Notes: generated by a model from the sequence alone, not told the origin. 64,000 nt of DNA from Persicobacter psychrovividus (GCF_036492425.1 NZ_AP025295.1:62001-126000); one strand, 5' to 3'. Counted from the stretch's first letter, positions 16,215-24,597 are shown. Translations and numbers: made by a program.

Positions 16215-17300
16215 TTAGTCCTGATGCCAATGTGGAATTTCAAGACCAGATAATAGTTTGATATATAATGGAATGGCGGCTTCAATTTCTGAGAGCATAA
16301 TAAACTCGTCAGGGGTGTGTGAACGCGCCGACATTCCTGGGCCCATTTTCAGAGAAGGGCATGAAAGCATGGCCTGATCCGACATCGTAGGACTGCCATA
16401 ATAAGGCCTTTCCAGCTGAATTCCCCGCTGTATTAGCGGATGATTCAACGCAATTTTAGAACTGTTCAAGTGCGTGGATCGAGGCTGAACATCGGCATTT
16501 ACATGCGTTCGGATGGTTTCAAGCACCTGCGCATTCGAGTAACATTCATTGGTTCTGACATCAACAACAAATTTACACTCATCGGGCACCACATTGTGCT
16601 GATAACCCGCTTGAATTTGTGTCACGGACATTTTTACGGGTCCGAGAAAATCAGAAGCGTGTTCGAATTGATAGTTTCGGAACCACTGAATGTCATCCAT
16701 TGCAAGATATAGCGCATTAACGCCTTCCTCCCGCGCTGCGTGTCCCGCTTTGCCCTTGGCGGTAACATCAAGAACCAGCAAGCCTTTTTCAGCAATGGCC
16801 AATTCCATCGCTGTGGGCTCCCCCACAATAGCACAATCAATTTTCCCTAAAACAGGGAGAATAGAGCGGATACCATTAACCCCACTGTTTTCTTCCTCGG
16901 CAGTGATGGCTAATACCAGCTGTACAGGCATGGATTCCTGCTTGGCAAGGTAACAGAAAGTAGCAATCAGGCTCACCGCAGATGCTCCTGCATCATTGCT
17001 TCCCAGTCCAAAAAGTTGATCGCCTTCTACAGTTGGCGCAAAGGGATCTCTAACCCAGCCTTTGTTCGGCTTGACCGTATCGTGATGCGAATTGAGCAAC
17101 AATACAGGTGCCCCTTCGACTGCATTGGTGGCCTTCACCCAAACATTATGCTGTTGTCGTTGAACATGAAAGCCCTTGTCAGCTAAATATTGTGCAATCA
17201 GATCCGCCGTTTTATCTTCTGCTTTCGACAGCGACGGAGTGGCGATCAAACGCTTCAGCAAATCAATCGCCTCGGCGGTCAGGTTTGTTACACTTGGCAT
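16215..17300 (-). CDS. argE: N-acyl-ornithine/citrulline deacylase (M20 family)
   Basis: A 361-residue zinc-dependent M20 amidohydrolase. In the ArgF'-type pathway it removes the acetyl or succinyl group from N-acyl-citrulline before argininosuccinate synthesis. M20 signatures are present: LLLNSHHDTVKP (metal-binding His and the HxD), DAGASAV, ITAEEENSG (catalytic Glu pair) and VGEPT. The start ATG at 17300 overlaps the end of argB by 13 bp, which supports coupling. Because the carbamoyltransferase acts on acylated ornithine, its substrate here should be acyl-citrulline rather than acetylornithine. Confidence 0.92.
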   Translation of the reverse strand: MPSVTNLTAEAIDLLKRLIATPSLSKAEDKTADLIAQYLADKGFHVQRQQHNVWVKATNAVEGAPVLLLNSHHDTVKPNKGWVRDPFAPTVEGDQLFGLGSNDAGASAVSLIATFCYLAKQESMPVQLVLAITAEEENSGVNGIRSILPVLGKIDCAIVGEPTAMELAIAEKGLLVLDVTAKGKAGHAAREEGVNALYLAMDDIQWFRNYQFEHASDFLGPVKMSVTQIQAGYQHNVVPDECKFVVDVRTNECYSNAQVLETIRTHVNADVQPRSTHLNSSKIALNHPLIQRGIQLERPYYGSPTMSDQAMLSCPSLKMGPGMSARSHTPDEFIMLSEIEAAIPLYIKLLSGLEIPHWHQD

Positions 17301-18085
17301 AATACCGTCCCTTTTTCTCCTAAAGACAACAGCTGTTCAGCATGGGTGATATGCACCTTACTAACACCTGAATTCAATGCACCAAAAGCATTGTCGAGCT
17401 TGGGGATCATTCCTGCAAAAATAACCCCCTGATCTTTAAGATCCTGATACACTTCAGGTGTGATCTGAGGAATCACAGAGTGGTCATCATCGGCATCACG
17501 AAGCACCCCACTTTTTTCAAAACAATACACCAAAGCGACCTCAAAATCTGCTGAAAGTGCCTGCGCCAAACCCGATGCAATAGTGTCGGCATTGGTATTC
17601 AGCATACTGCCGTCCTGATCATGAGTAAGCGGTGACATAATCGGTGTAATGCCCTGATTAATGAGCGTAGAGAGCTGTTGGGTATTAATTTGCTGTGGAT
17701 CAAAATCTCCTACAAATCCGAAATCTATCGGCTCAGGTTTCCGCTTTTGTGCAGGGATGATATTCATGTCTGCCCCCGTGAGGCCAAGTGCATTACAGCC
17801 TAAAGCCTGAAGCTGTGCCACGATACCTTTGTTGATCAGCCCTCCGTAAACCATCGTAATCACCCGCAAGGTTTCTGCATCTGTAACCCTTCGGCCGTCT
17901 ATCATTTGTGGGGTAATTCCCAACGACTGGCTGATGGTGGAAGCGATTTTCCCTCCGCCATGTACCAGCAGCTTAGCCCCCTTCAGTTGGGCAAAATCTT
18001 TTAAAAATCCTGACAGGGTTTCAGCATCGTTAATCACGTTACCCCCTACCTTAATGATGTTCAGTTTGGCTTTCTCAGCGGTCAT
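17288..18085 (-). CDS. argB: N-acylglutamate kinase
   Basis: Phosphorylates the gamma-carboxyl of N-acetyl- (or N-succinyl-) glutamate with ATP, second step of the arginine pathway. 265 residues of the amino-acid kinase family: KVGGNVIND near the N-terminus, LVHGGGK for the phosphate loop, DGRRVTDAETL and NADTIASGLAQAL. No extended N-terminal helix of the arginine-sensitive hexameric type is visible, so feedback inhibition by arginine is not expected; that is inference. Its ATG overlaps the argF' stop by one base (TAATG). Confidence 0.95.
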   Translation of the reverse strand: MTAEKAKLNIIKVGGNVINDAETLSGFLKDFAQLKGAKLLVHGGGKIASTISQSLGITPQMIDGRRVTDAETLRVITMVYGGLINKGIVAQLQALGCNALGLTGADMNIIPAQKRKPEPIDFGFVGDFDPQQINTQQLSTLINQGITPIMSPLTHDQDGSMLNTNADTIASGLAQALSADFEVALVYCFEKSGVLRDADDDHSVIPQITPEVYQDLKDQGVIFAGMIPKLDNAFGALNSGVSKVHITHAEQLLSLGEKGTVLCQV

Positions 18086-19044
18086 TACTTTTCTATTTGT
18101 TCAAGCACTTTTTTGAAAGCTACCGCAGCGGCAAACAATCTGTTTTCGGCCTGTTTGATCACAATACTATTGTCAATTACTTCATCGGAAGCCACTACAT
18201 TTCTTCGAATTGGAAGGCAGTGCATAAATTTGGCGTTATTGGTCAGTGCCATTTTTTCTGAAGTTACCTGCCAAGCGCTATCGGTGCTCAAAATTTTACC
18301 GTATTCTTCGTAGCTTGACCAGTTTTTGGCATAAATAAAGTCTGCATCCGCAAAAGCTTTATCCTGATCATATTCCACTTTTACCCCTTCGGTAACTTCT
18401 TTGGCCAAATCATATCCCTCAGGATTGGTAATCACCAGGTCAGCATCAGAAGCTTTCACCCATTCCACAAAAGAATTCGCCACCGCCTGAGGCAATGCCC
18501 GAGGATGTGGTGCCCAGGTTAAAACCACCTTCGGACGGCGCCCTTCAGCACGTTGTTCCTCAATCGTAATCATATCCGCAAAAGCCTGCAACGGGTGTCC
18601 CGTAGCGCTTTCAAGGCTGATCACCGGCACATCAGAATACTTAATGAAATCATTCAAAATTCGTTCAGAATAATCTTCCTCCCGATTTTTAAGGTCGGCA
18701 AACGCCCGAACTGCCAAAAGGTCACAATATTGCGACATCACTTGAATGGCATCTTTAATATGTTCCTGTGCTCCCTGATCCATCACAGCGCCGTCACTCA
18801 TCTCCAGATTCCAACCATCGGAACCAACATTCAATACGATGGTATCCATCCCCAGTAACTGTGCGGCACGCTGACTGCTCATTCTCGTTCGAAGGCTTGG
18901 GTTAAAAAATACCAAACCGATACATTTTCCTGCACCAACTTTCTTAAAGATGTGCGGATTTCTTTTTAAATAGCGCGCCTCTTCGATCCAGGCATTTAAA
19001 TTGTTGACATCTGTGATGTTGGTGAACTTTGCTGTACTTGACAT
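18085..19044 (-). CDS. argF': N-acetyl/succinyl-ornithine carbamoyltransferase (ArgF')
   Basis: 319-residue transcarbamylase of the Bacteroidota/Xanthomonas branch that carbamoylates an N-acylated ornithine rather than ornithine. The carbamoyl-phosphate loop FFNPSLRTR and the MHCLPIRRN motif are both present, along with WAPHPRALPQA, typical of this branch. The residue that decides between acetyl- and succinyl-ornithine (Pro90 in the Bacteroides fragilis enzyme, Glu92 in the Xanthomonas enzyme, in the loop before an EH pair) aligns with Gln93 here (VMDQGAQEH), so the natural substrate cannot be assigned. It is in the middle of the arginine operon, 14 bp after argD. Confidence 0.94.
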   Translation of the reverse strand: MSSTAKFTNITDVNNLNAWIEEARYLKRNPHIFKKVGAGKCIGLVFFNPSLRTRMSSQRAAQLLGMDTIVLNVGSDGWNLEMSDGAVMDQGAQEHIKDAIQVMSQYCDLLAVRAFADLKNREEDYSERILNDFIKYSDVPVISLESATGHPLQAFADMITIEEQRAEGRRPKVVLTWAPHPRALPQAVANSFVEWVKASDADLVITNPEGYDLAKEVTEGVKVEYDQDKAFADADFIYAKNWSSYEEYGKILSTDSAWQVTSEKMALTNNAKFMHCLPIRRNVVASDEVIDNSIVIKQAENRLFAAAVAFKKVLEQIEK

Positions 19045-19058
19045 AAAAATTGATTTAA

Positions 19059-20201
19059 TTAAACTAATTCGAGCGATTTAACGGCCTGAGTCAATTGATC
19101 TACAAAATGATCCATGGAAGCCTTGCCCAAATTTAAAGTAGGTAATAAGCGTATTTGGTTGGGATTTGCAGAAACCCCCGTAAGAATATATCGATCAAGC
19201 GCCAATTGGCGACGAATATCTTTAATCGGAAAATCGAAGTTAATCCCCAGCATAAAGCCTTCCCCTTCCACACTCACCACTCCAGGACATTGCGCCAAAG
19301 CTGATTTCCATTCGGCACCTGCTGTAGCCACATGTGCCATTAACTCTTCCTCTTCAATGACCTCCAAAACCGCCAGAGTCGCCGCACAAGCCAAGTGATT
19401 TCCTCCATAGGTGGTGCCCAAGAGTCCAAAAGAAGCTTTAATTTTCTGGTCGATCAGAATACCTCCCACAGGAAAGCCATTCCCCATGCCTTTGGCCATC
19501 GTGATAATATCCGCCTTGATATTTTGATGCTGATGCGCAAAGAACTTCCCTGAACGTCCGAAACCTGACTGAATTTCATCGATGATCAACAGTGCCTCAT
19601 ACTTATCAGCAAGGTTCCGCAACGATTGCATGAACCAGGATGAAGGCACATAAATTCCGCCCACACCACGAATTCCTTCAATGATGATCGCTGCTACATT
19701 GCCCGCCTCCAGACGTTCACGTACCGTATCCACCTGTTCCACTTCATGGAAACTCACCTGGTGGCACTGGTTAAATGGTGCCTGAATTTTTGGGTTGTCG
19801 GTAACTGCTACTGCGCCTGACGTTCGGCCATGAAACCCTTTTTTGAAGGCGATCACCTCAGATTTCCCCGTATGGAAAGAAGCCAACTTCAAAGCATTCT
19901 CCACCGCTTCTGCACCTGAGTTACAGAAAAACAACTGGTGCTCATCGTAATTGGACAGCTTGCCTAATTTATCGGCCACCTGCTGCTGAATTGGGATGCC
20001 AACGCTATTGGAATAATAGCCTATTTTTCGCATTTGCTCCTGCAATCTTTGCAGGTAATGCGGATGACTGTGCCCAATGGAAATCACAGCATGCCCTCCG
20101 TATAAGTCATAATAAGCATTACCCTGATTATCAAAAACACGGCACATTTCACCGTGTGTCAATGTAATAGGCAACAGCGGATATACATCAAATAAATTCA
20201 T
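19059..20201 (-). CDS. argD: Acyl-ornithine aminotransferase
   Basis: PLP-dependent class III aminotransferase that makes N-acyl-ornithine from the semialdehyde. From the ATG at 20201 (MNLFDVYPLLP) it has 380 residues; the upstream extension of the frame overlaps argC and is not conserved. Signatures: FCNSGAEAVENALKLA (phosphate-binding), FHGRTSG, LLIIDEIQSGFGR and the PLP lysine in MAKGMGNGFPVGG. It starts 10 bp after the argC stop. The family also handles succinyl substrates, so it does not help decide which acyl group is used. Confidence 0.94.
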   Translation of the reverse strand: MNLFDVYPLLPITLTHGEMCRVFDNQGNAYYDLYGGHAVISIGHSHPHYLQRLQEQMRKIGYYSNSVGIPIQQQVADKLGKLSNYDEHQLFFCNSGAEAVENALKLASFHTGKSEVIAFKKGFHGRTSGAVAVTDNPKIQAPFNQCHQVSFHEVEQVDTVRERLEAGNVAAIIIEGIRGVGGIYVPSSWFMQSLRNLADKYEALLIIDEIQSGFGRSGKFFAHQHQNIKADIITMAKGMGNGFPVGGILIDQKIKASFGLLGTTYGGNHLACAATLAVLEVIEEEELMAHVATAGAEWKSALAQCPGVVSVEGEGFMLGINFDFPIKDIRRQLALDRYILTGVSANPNQIRLLPTLNLGKASMDHFVDQLTQAVKSLELV

Positions 20202-20211
20202 ATTGGCAGAA

Positions 20212-21186
20212 CTAAAAAGCGATAGATTTAAGCTGAATTCCAGTATGTTCAGGAAGTCCAAACATGAGGTTCATATTTTGAACTGCCTGCCCTGAAGCTC
20301 CCTTTAAAAGGTTATCGATGCATGAGGTAATCAAAATCTTACCGTCAATTTTCTCGATATTCAGTACACATTTATTGGTGTTGACCACTTCTTTCAAAGA
20401 CACTTTATGGTCGACTACATGCGTAAAAGCAGCATCTTTATAAAATTTCTGATATTTGCTTTTCACCTCTTCGGCAGTCAGGTCTGACTTAAAATAGGCC
20501 GTGGCAAAAATCCCCCTTGCAAAATCCCCGCGGATGGGCAGAAAATTAATGGTATGGTCAAAGCCTTTACCTGCCTGCACCATACTCTCACCAATCTCTC
20601 CCAAATGCTGATGCTCAAAAGCTTTGTAATGAGAAACGTTGTTGTTTCTCCACGAAAAATGCGTTGTGGCAGTAGGATTCTGACCGGCACCAGTGGCTCC
20701 TGTGATGGCATGTATATGCACATCATCCTGAATAATATCTGCCGCAGGCAATAAAGCCAACTGAATAGCGGTAGCAAAACAACCTGGGTTTGCAATATGA
20801 TTCGCACCCTTGATTGCGTTTTTATTCAGCTCGGGCAAACCGTAAATAAATACACGATGATCCGAGGCAATACTTTTATCTTTCAGTCTAAAGTCGTGGC
20901 TCAGGTCAATGACTTTAGTGGTAGAATCTACCAGCGTCTTTTCCATGAATTCCCGCGACTTTCCATGTCCCATACAAAGGAAAATGACATCCGCACCTTT
21001 AGGCATCTCGGCCACAAATTCCATATTTGTGCTGCCTACCAAATCATGATGGATGCTCGTTACCGCTTTTCCCGCCTGACTTGTAGATTGCACAAAGCTA
21101 ATCTGAACTTTCGGGTGATTGACCAGCAATCTTAAAAGTTCTCCTGCGGTATAACCCGCCCCACCGATGATACCGACCTTAATCAT
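20212..21186 (-). CDS. argC: N-acyl-gamma-glutamyl-phosphate reductase
   Basis: NADPH-dependent reductase of the third step of arginine synthesis. From the ATG at 21186 (MIKVGIIGGAGYTAGEL) it is 324 residues. The glycine-rich NADP fold is at the very N-terminus, and the catalytic cysteine is in ANPGCFATA. The start codon overlaps the argG stop by 8 bp (ATGATTAA), a strong coupling signal, and rules out the longer upstream frame. Length is that of the type with a single reductase domain. Confidence 0.95.
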   Translation of the reverse strand: MIKVGIIGGAGYTAGELLRLLVNHPKVQISFVQSTSQAGKAVTSIHHDLVGSTNMEFVAEMPKGADVIFLCMGHGKSREFMEKTLVDSTTKVIDLSHDFRLKDKSIASDHRVFIYGLPELNKNAIKGANHIANPGCFATAIQLALLPAADIIQDDVHIHAITGATGAGQNPTATTHFSWRNNNVSHYKAFEHQHLGEIGESMVQAGKGFDHTINFLPIRGDFARGIFATAYFKSDLTAEEVKSKYQKFYKDAAFTHVVDHKVSLKEVVNTNKCVLNIEKIDGKILITSCIDNLLKGASGQAVQNMNLMFGLPEHTGIQLKSIAF

Positions 21187-22387
21187 TGTTGTTTTTGTTA
21201 TGGATTGCATGATAGATTTTCGTTTGATTCGCCAGCATCTTGGTAAATCCTTTAACATCTTCACCTGACCAGCTTAAATTTTCTTCCCCGTATTTCCCAA
21301 AATCGCCACTCATCAGGTCATTTTCAGACTCAATACCATCTACCTGAAAACGATAAGGTGCCAGGGTTACAAAAACTTTCCCGCTGACCTTCTCCTGCGT
21401 TTCTGTCAAAAATCCTTCAATGTTACGCATCACAGGATCAAGGAATTGCCCTTCATGCACCAACATTCCATACCAATTCCCCAACTGCTCTTTCCAGTAC
21501 TGTTGCCATTTTGTTTGTGTATGTTTCTCGAGTGCGTGATGCGCCTTGATGGTGATTAACGGTGCCGCAGCTTCAAAACCGACACGCCCTTTAATACCGA
21601 TAATGGTATCACCAACATGAATGTCTCTTCCGATTCCATAAGGGGCGGCGATCGCATTCAGGTACTCAATATTTTTTACCGGAGCATTTTTTTGATCATT
21701 GACCTGAACGAGCTCTCCTTCTTTAAAGTGCAGTGTAATCTGTTTTACCGCAGTTTCAGTTACTTGAGTAGGATAGGCCTCCTCGGGTAAAGCAAGGTTC
21801 GAGGTCAGGGTTTCTTCCCCGCCAACACTTGTTCCCCACAGTCCCTGGTTAATCGAATATTTCGCCTGTGCCCACTCTTTTTCCACACCATGTTTGGCCA
21901 AATAATCAATCTCCTCCTGACGGCTTAACTTCATGTCTCTAATAGGAGTAATCACTTGAATATGTGGGCACAAAATGTGGAAAATCATATCAAAACGAAC
22001 CTGGTCATTTCCCGCTCCTGTACTTCCGTGGGCAATGTGTGTTGCACCAACCTCCTGAGCGTATTCCGCAATTCCAACTGCCTGAAAAACACGCTCCGCA
22101 CTTACTGAAAGTGGGTAAGTATTGTTTTTCAAAACATTGCCAAAAATAAGGTATTTTACACACTGCTGATAAAAGGTTTCCACCTGGCGGATCGTCTTAT
22201 GCGAAGCAGCACCAAGGCTCATGGCCTTCATTTCCACTTCTTCAAGCTCCTTTTCTGTGAAACCACCAGTATTGACAATGGCAGTATGTACATCCATCCC
22301 TTTTTCATTGGACAAATATTTTACACAATAGGAGGTATCCAAACCACCACTGAACGCTAAAACTACTTTTTCTTTATTGGTTGACAT
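21179..22387 (-). CDS. argG: Argininosuccinate synthase
   Basis: Joins citrulline and aspartate with ATP. 402 residues with the PP-loop AFSGGLDTSYC near the N-terminus, HGSTGAGNDQVRFD, and the YSINQGLWG substrate stretch. It is the second gene of the operon, 18 bp after the GNAT gene, and overlaps argC by 8 bp at its end. Gene order G-C-D-F'-B-E-H is the order usual in Bacteroidota. Confidence 0.96.
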   Translation of the reverse strand: MSTNKEKVVLAFSGGLDTSYCVKYLSNEKGMDVHTAIVNTGGFTEKELEEVEMKAMSLGAASHKTIRQVETFYQQCVKYLIFGNVLKNNTYPLSVSAERVFQAVGIAEYAQEVGATHIAHGSTGAGNDQVRFDMIFHILCPHIQVITPIRDMKLSRQEEIDYLAKHGVEKEWAQAKYSINQGLWGTSVGGEETLTSNLALPEEAYPTQVTETAVKQITLHFKEGELVQVNDQKNAPVKNIEYLNAIAAPYGIGRDIHVGDTIIGIKGRVGFEAAAPLITIKAHHALEKHTQTKWQQYWKEQLGNWYGMLVHEGQFLDPVMRNIEGFLTETQEKVSGKVFVTLAPYRFQVDGIESENDLMSGDFGKYGEENLSWSGEDVKGFTKMLANQTKIYHAIHNKNNND

Positions 22388-22405
22388 GATAATGGTATAT
22401 AAAAA

Positions 22406-23008
22406 TTAAACCGCTTTTTTTCTTTGAGTAACCTTGAGTATTTTCTCAATAGCCTTCTTTACATTGCTCTTACTGACCGTCGAAGGATCATAGAGCATAC
22501 CTGTGCATAAGCACATTTTCTGCTGATTGCGCTGAAGAATATCATAATTCTTGCAGCTTTTACAGCCAGCCCAGAACGTCGGGTCATCAGTTAGTTCTGA
22601 AAAAGTCACAGGACGGTAGCCCAAGTCAGAATTAATCTTCATCACAGGCATACTGGTTGTAATGCCGAAAATTTTTGCTTCCGGATATAACTCCTGTGAC
22701 AACCTAAAGATGGCTGCTTTAATCTTTTTACCAAGTCCATATTTTCTGAATTGTGGCAATACGATCAATCCAGAGTTTGCGACAAACTTCTCGTGCCCCC
22801 AAACCTCAATATAGCTGAAGCCAGCAAACTCCCCTTCAGAAGTTAAAGCCAATACCGCTTTACCACTTCGTAATTTCCCCTCAATATATTCTGCTGAACG
22901 GGTGGCAATACCAGTACCGCGCTCTTTGGCGGAATTGGCCAATGCTGCGCAAATGGCATCGGTATAATGACTATAAGCTTCAGACGCTTGAATAATCTTA
23001 ATGGACAT
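22406..23008 (-). CDS. GNAT acyltransferase, likely N-acylglutamate synthase
   Basis: First gene of the arginine operon, 200 residues. The acetyl-CoA site motif RKYGLGK (residues 88-94) and the GLIVLPQF strand before it mark a GNAT fold. The conserved C-terminal part has four cysteines as C149-x2-C152 and C166-x-C168 (GCKSCKNY, MCLCTG), possibly a metal site. As the window has no ArgA or ArgJ, this enzyme most likely makes the N-acylglutamate that feeds ArgB, with acetyl- or succinyl-CoA; this role is inferred from operon position and the presence of this family at the head of arg operons across the phylum. The start ATG at 23008 is about 40 nt after the predicted transcription start. Confidence 0.82.
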   Translation of the reverse strand: MSIKIIQASEAYSHYTDAICAALANSAKERGTGIATRSAEYIEGKLRSGKAVLALTSEGEFAGFSYIEVWGHEKFVANSGLIVLPQFRKYGLGKKIKAAIFRLSQELYPEAKIFGITTSMPVMKINSDLGYRPVTFSELTDDPTFWAGCKSCKNYDILQRNQQKMCLCTGMLYDPSTVSKSNVKKAIEKILKVTQRKKAV

Positions 23009-23056
23009 GATAAAAAATCATAAAAAGAATAATGAAACAAGGTCGAAAAGTCCAAA

Positions 23057-23064
23057 CAAATATA
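23057..23064 (-). promoter_or_regulatory. Predicted -7 element of the arginine operon
   Basis: On the minus strand TATATTTG fits the Bacteroidota -7 consensus TAnnTTTG. It gives a leader of roughly 40 nt before the GNAT start. A matching -33 TTTG is not obvious (a TTG lies 14 bases upstream, too close). Assigned by motif and position only. Confidence 0.5.
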
Positions 23065-23129
23065 AAAAACAAGCAGGTCAATAAATATGACACAGTTCTT
23101 ACTTTGCGACTTTTCTTTTTTTGATATCA

Positions 23130-23150
23130 CATTTACAGTATATGTAAATG
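23130..23150. promoter_or_regulatory. Perfect palindrome, candidate operator
   Basis: Arms CATTTACA (23130-23137) and TGTAAATG (23143-23150) around a 5-bp centre, placed 66-86 bp upstream of the predicted arg -7 element. The size and symmetry are those of a dimeric regulator site. It could control the arginine operon, or a plus-strand transcript running toward 23568. Confidence 0.5.
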
Positions 23151-23175
23151 GATAGTATAATTGTGCAGATTGATC

Positions 23176-23297
23176 GAGGCACGTAGCCTCAATATAAAAT
23201 TAGCCCCCCAAGGGGCGGCGTCGGGAAACGCGCACACAAATCACCTCTGTCGCCGAGCGGAGAGCTCGAAGATCGTTTGTTAGGGCGATATTTGTGT
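23176..23297. ncRNA. GC-rich multi-hairpin element, candidate structured RNA
   Basis: A 122-nt segment, clearly richer in G+C than its AT-rich flanks, folds into consecutive hairpins. Arm pairs: GAGGC/GCCTC (23176-23180, 23186-23190), GCCCC/GGGGC (23203-23207, 23212-23216), a weak GCG/CGC, and a compound stem in which ACACAAAT (23234-23241) pairs with ATTTGTGT (23290-23297) around TCGCC/GGCGA (23250-23254, 23284-23288) and CGAGC/GCTCG (23254-23258, 23264-23268, sharing one base). It holds no reading frame. It lies upstream of the arg promoter and 270 bp before the plus-strand gene at 23568. It may be a small RNA, a leader or a repeat of mobile origin; I recognise no family and cannot fix the strand. 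Confidence 0.4.
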
Positions 23298-23567
23298 CTG
23301 TGTAATTCATTATGGTACAAATTAATGTTGAAAAAATTTCAAGTGCAAGGATTACCTTATATTTTTTATGATTCTCATAATTTATTGGCCAAAATTAAAT
23401 GAGCATTAAAACTTATTTGGCATTTGTTTGAAATAAGACGAATTACAGGTCAGCGTTATATTTCTTTATATAAAAGGAAGTATTTGTCATGTTTCAGACT
23501 AACAATTATCCTTCTCGATGAGTGTAATAGGTCGTAAATTATAGTATACCCTATAAATCAGAAAGTT
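23298..23567. other. AT-rich non-coding region
   Basis: About 270 bp with no gene. It includes a 15-bp palindrome TTGAAA-AAA-TTTCAA (23328-23342), and must hold the promoter of the gene at 23568, but no clean TAnnTTTG element was found. Confidence 0.5.
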
Positions 23568-23945
23568 ATGGAGCTACAAGAAATAAATACCGACCTGATT
23601 ATTTACAACAGCAGCAAGTTCTCTGACCAAAAAATCATCTGTGAATCGAGAAGCATCTTACCAACGCTAAAAGAAATTGACCTCGAAAAAGTTAAGCTCA
23701 ATCCCCATTTCATCGAGCGTATTCTTATTCAGCTACACATCCCTATTTGGCAAATGATGAATACGGATAGTGCTTATTATCAGATGTTCAATGAGCACAT
23801 CGATGAACTTTCGCCTCAAGAATTGATGAAATTATGTTGCGATCACCCGGAGCTTCTGCAAAGTCCGATCATTATTAGTCATCAAAAAAGTTTTATCCCT
23901 AAACATATTACTGAACTGTTTTCACTGGTTTGCCCAATACATTAA
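23568..23945 (+). CDS. ArsC/Spx-like thioredoxin-fold protein without catalytic Cys
   Basis: 125 residues. The beginning (DLIIYNSSKFSDQKII) and the end (LCCDHPELLQSPIIISHQ) match the first strand and the HPELLxRPIV segment of the arsenate-reductase (ArsC) family. The catalytic cysteine expected in the N-terminal loop (YHNPxCSxS) is replaced by Ser/Phe, and the Arg of RPI is Ser here. It is therefore unlikely to reduce arsenate. Proteins annotated as arsenate reductase family but lacking the Cys occur in Bacteroidota; their job is unknown and an Spx-like binding role is possible. It sits between the structured region and the DUF2911 gene on the same strand, 76 bp apart. Confidence 0.65.
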   Translation: MELQEINTDLIIYNSSKFSDQKIICESRSILPTLKEIDLEKVKLNPHFIERILIQLHIPIWQMMNTDSAYYQMFNEHIDELSPQELMKLCCDHPELLQSPIIISHQKSFIPKHITELFSLVCPIH

Positions 23946-24021
23946 AATAATCCATTTTCAGCACCTTCGGAGAAAAATTTAGTTTATAACAATAATATAA
24001 CCTAAAACCACTTCCGAAATA

Positions 24022-24597
24022 ATGAAACATACGACCATCTTAGGCATATTAATGTGCCTGCTCGCCATCATGAGTTGCGAGCAAGTGAAGGAACAGGCTT
24101 ACAAAATGAGCCCCATGGATACCGTCAAGTATGAAAATGATTTGTTCAGCCTGCAAATCACCTACGGTAGACCTTTTAAAAAAGACCGCCTAATTTTTGG
24201 AACAAAAGAAGAAGGTGCCTTGGTTCCTTATGGTGAAATTTGGCGCACAGGGGCAAATGATGCCACAGAAATAATGGTCACCAAGGATATTACTATTAAT
24301 GGTCAACCTGTCCCTGAAGGAAAATACTCGGTATATACCATTCCTGGTGAACGCGACTGGACAGTGGCGATAAATAAAAAAATCGGGTATTGGGGAAAAT
24401 CCCCCGTCAGTGAAGTTTTCGAACCCGAGCAGGACCTGCTGCGTGTGCAAGTCCCTTCGCAACAATTAGCCAAAACAATGGATCAGTTCACCATGACAGT
24501 GGTTCCCTCTACCAGCGCCAATAAATTGACATGGGTTATGAGTTGGGACAAAACGCAAGTCCGCATTCCCATGCAAATCCCTGCAGCAAATAATTAG
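24022..24597 (+). CDS. DUF2911 lipoprotein
   Basis: 191 residues, lipoprotein signal (AIMSC, Cys19), then a DUF2911 domain: ITYGRPFKKDR, LVPYGEIWRTGANDAT, PVPEGKYSVYTIPG and WTVAINKKIGYWG. The family is widespread in Bacteroidota and probably sits in the periplasm or outer membrane; its function is not known. A longer paralogue with an added C-terminal repeat region is at 47852-48697. It ends 4 bp before a bidirectional terminator shared with the pyrophosphatase gene. Confidence 0.85.
   Translation: MKHTTILGILMCLLAIMSCEQVKEQAYKMSPMDTVKYENDLFSLQITYGRPFKKDRLIFGTKEEGALVPYGEIWRTGANDATEIMVTKDITINGQPVPEGKYSVYTIPGERDWTVAINKKIGYWGKSPVSEVFEPEQDLLRVQVPSQQLAKTMDQFTMTVVPSTSANKLTWVMSWDKTQVRIPMQIPAANN

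Noticed and set aside
23176-23297. Arginine-operon leader or riboswitch
   Set aside because: The element lies upstream of the predicted arg -7 box on the minus strand, so it would not be in the arg mRNA unless a farther promoter is used.
23275-23297. Integron attC-like GTTAGGG motif
   Set aside because: The last base does not fit the core, and no matching partner core or integrase is seen.
23568-23945. Functional arsenate reductase
   Set aside because: The catalytic cysteine and the RPI arginine are absent, and no ars genes lie beside it.
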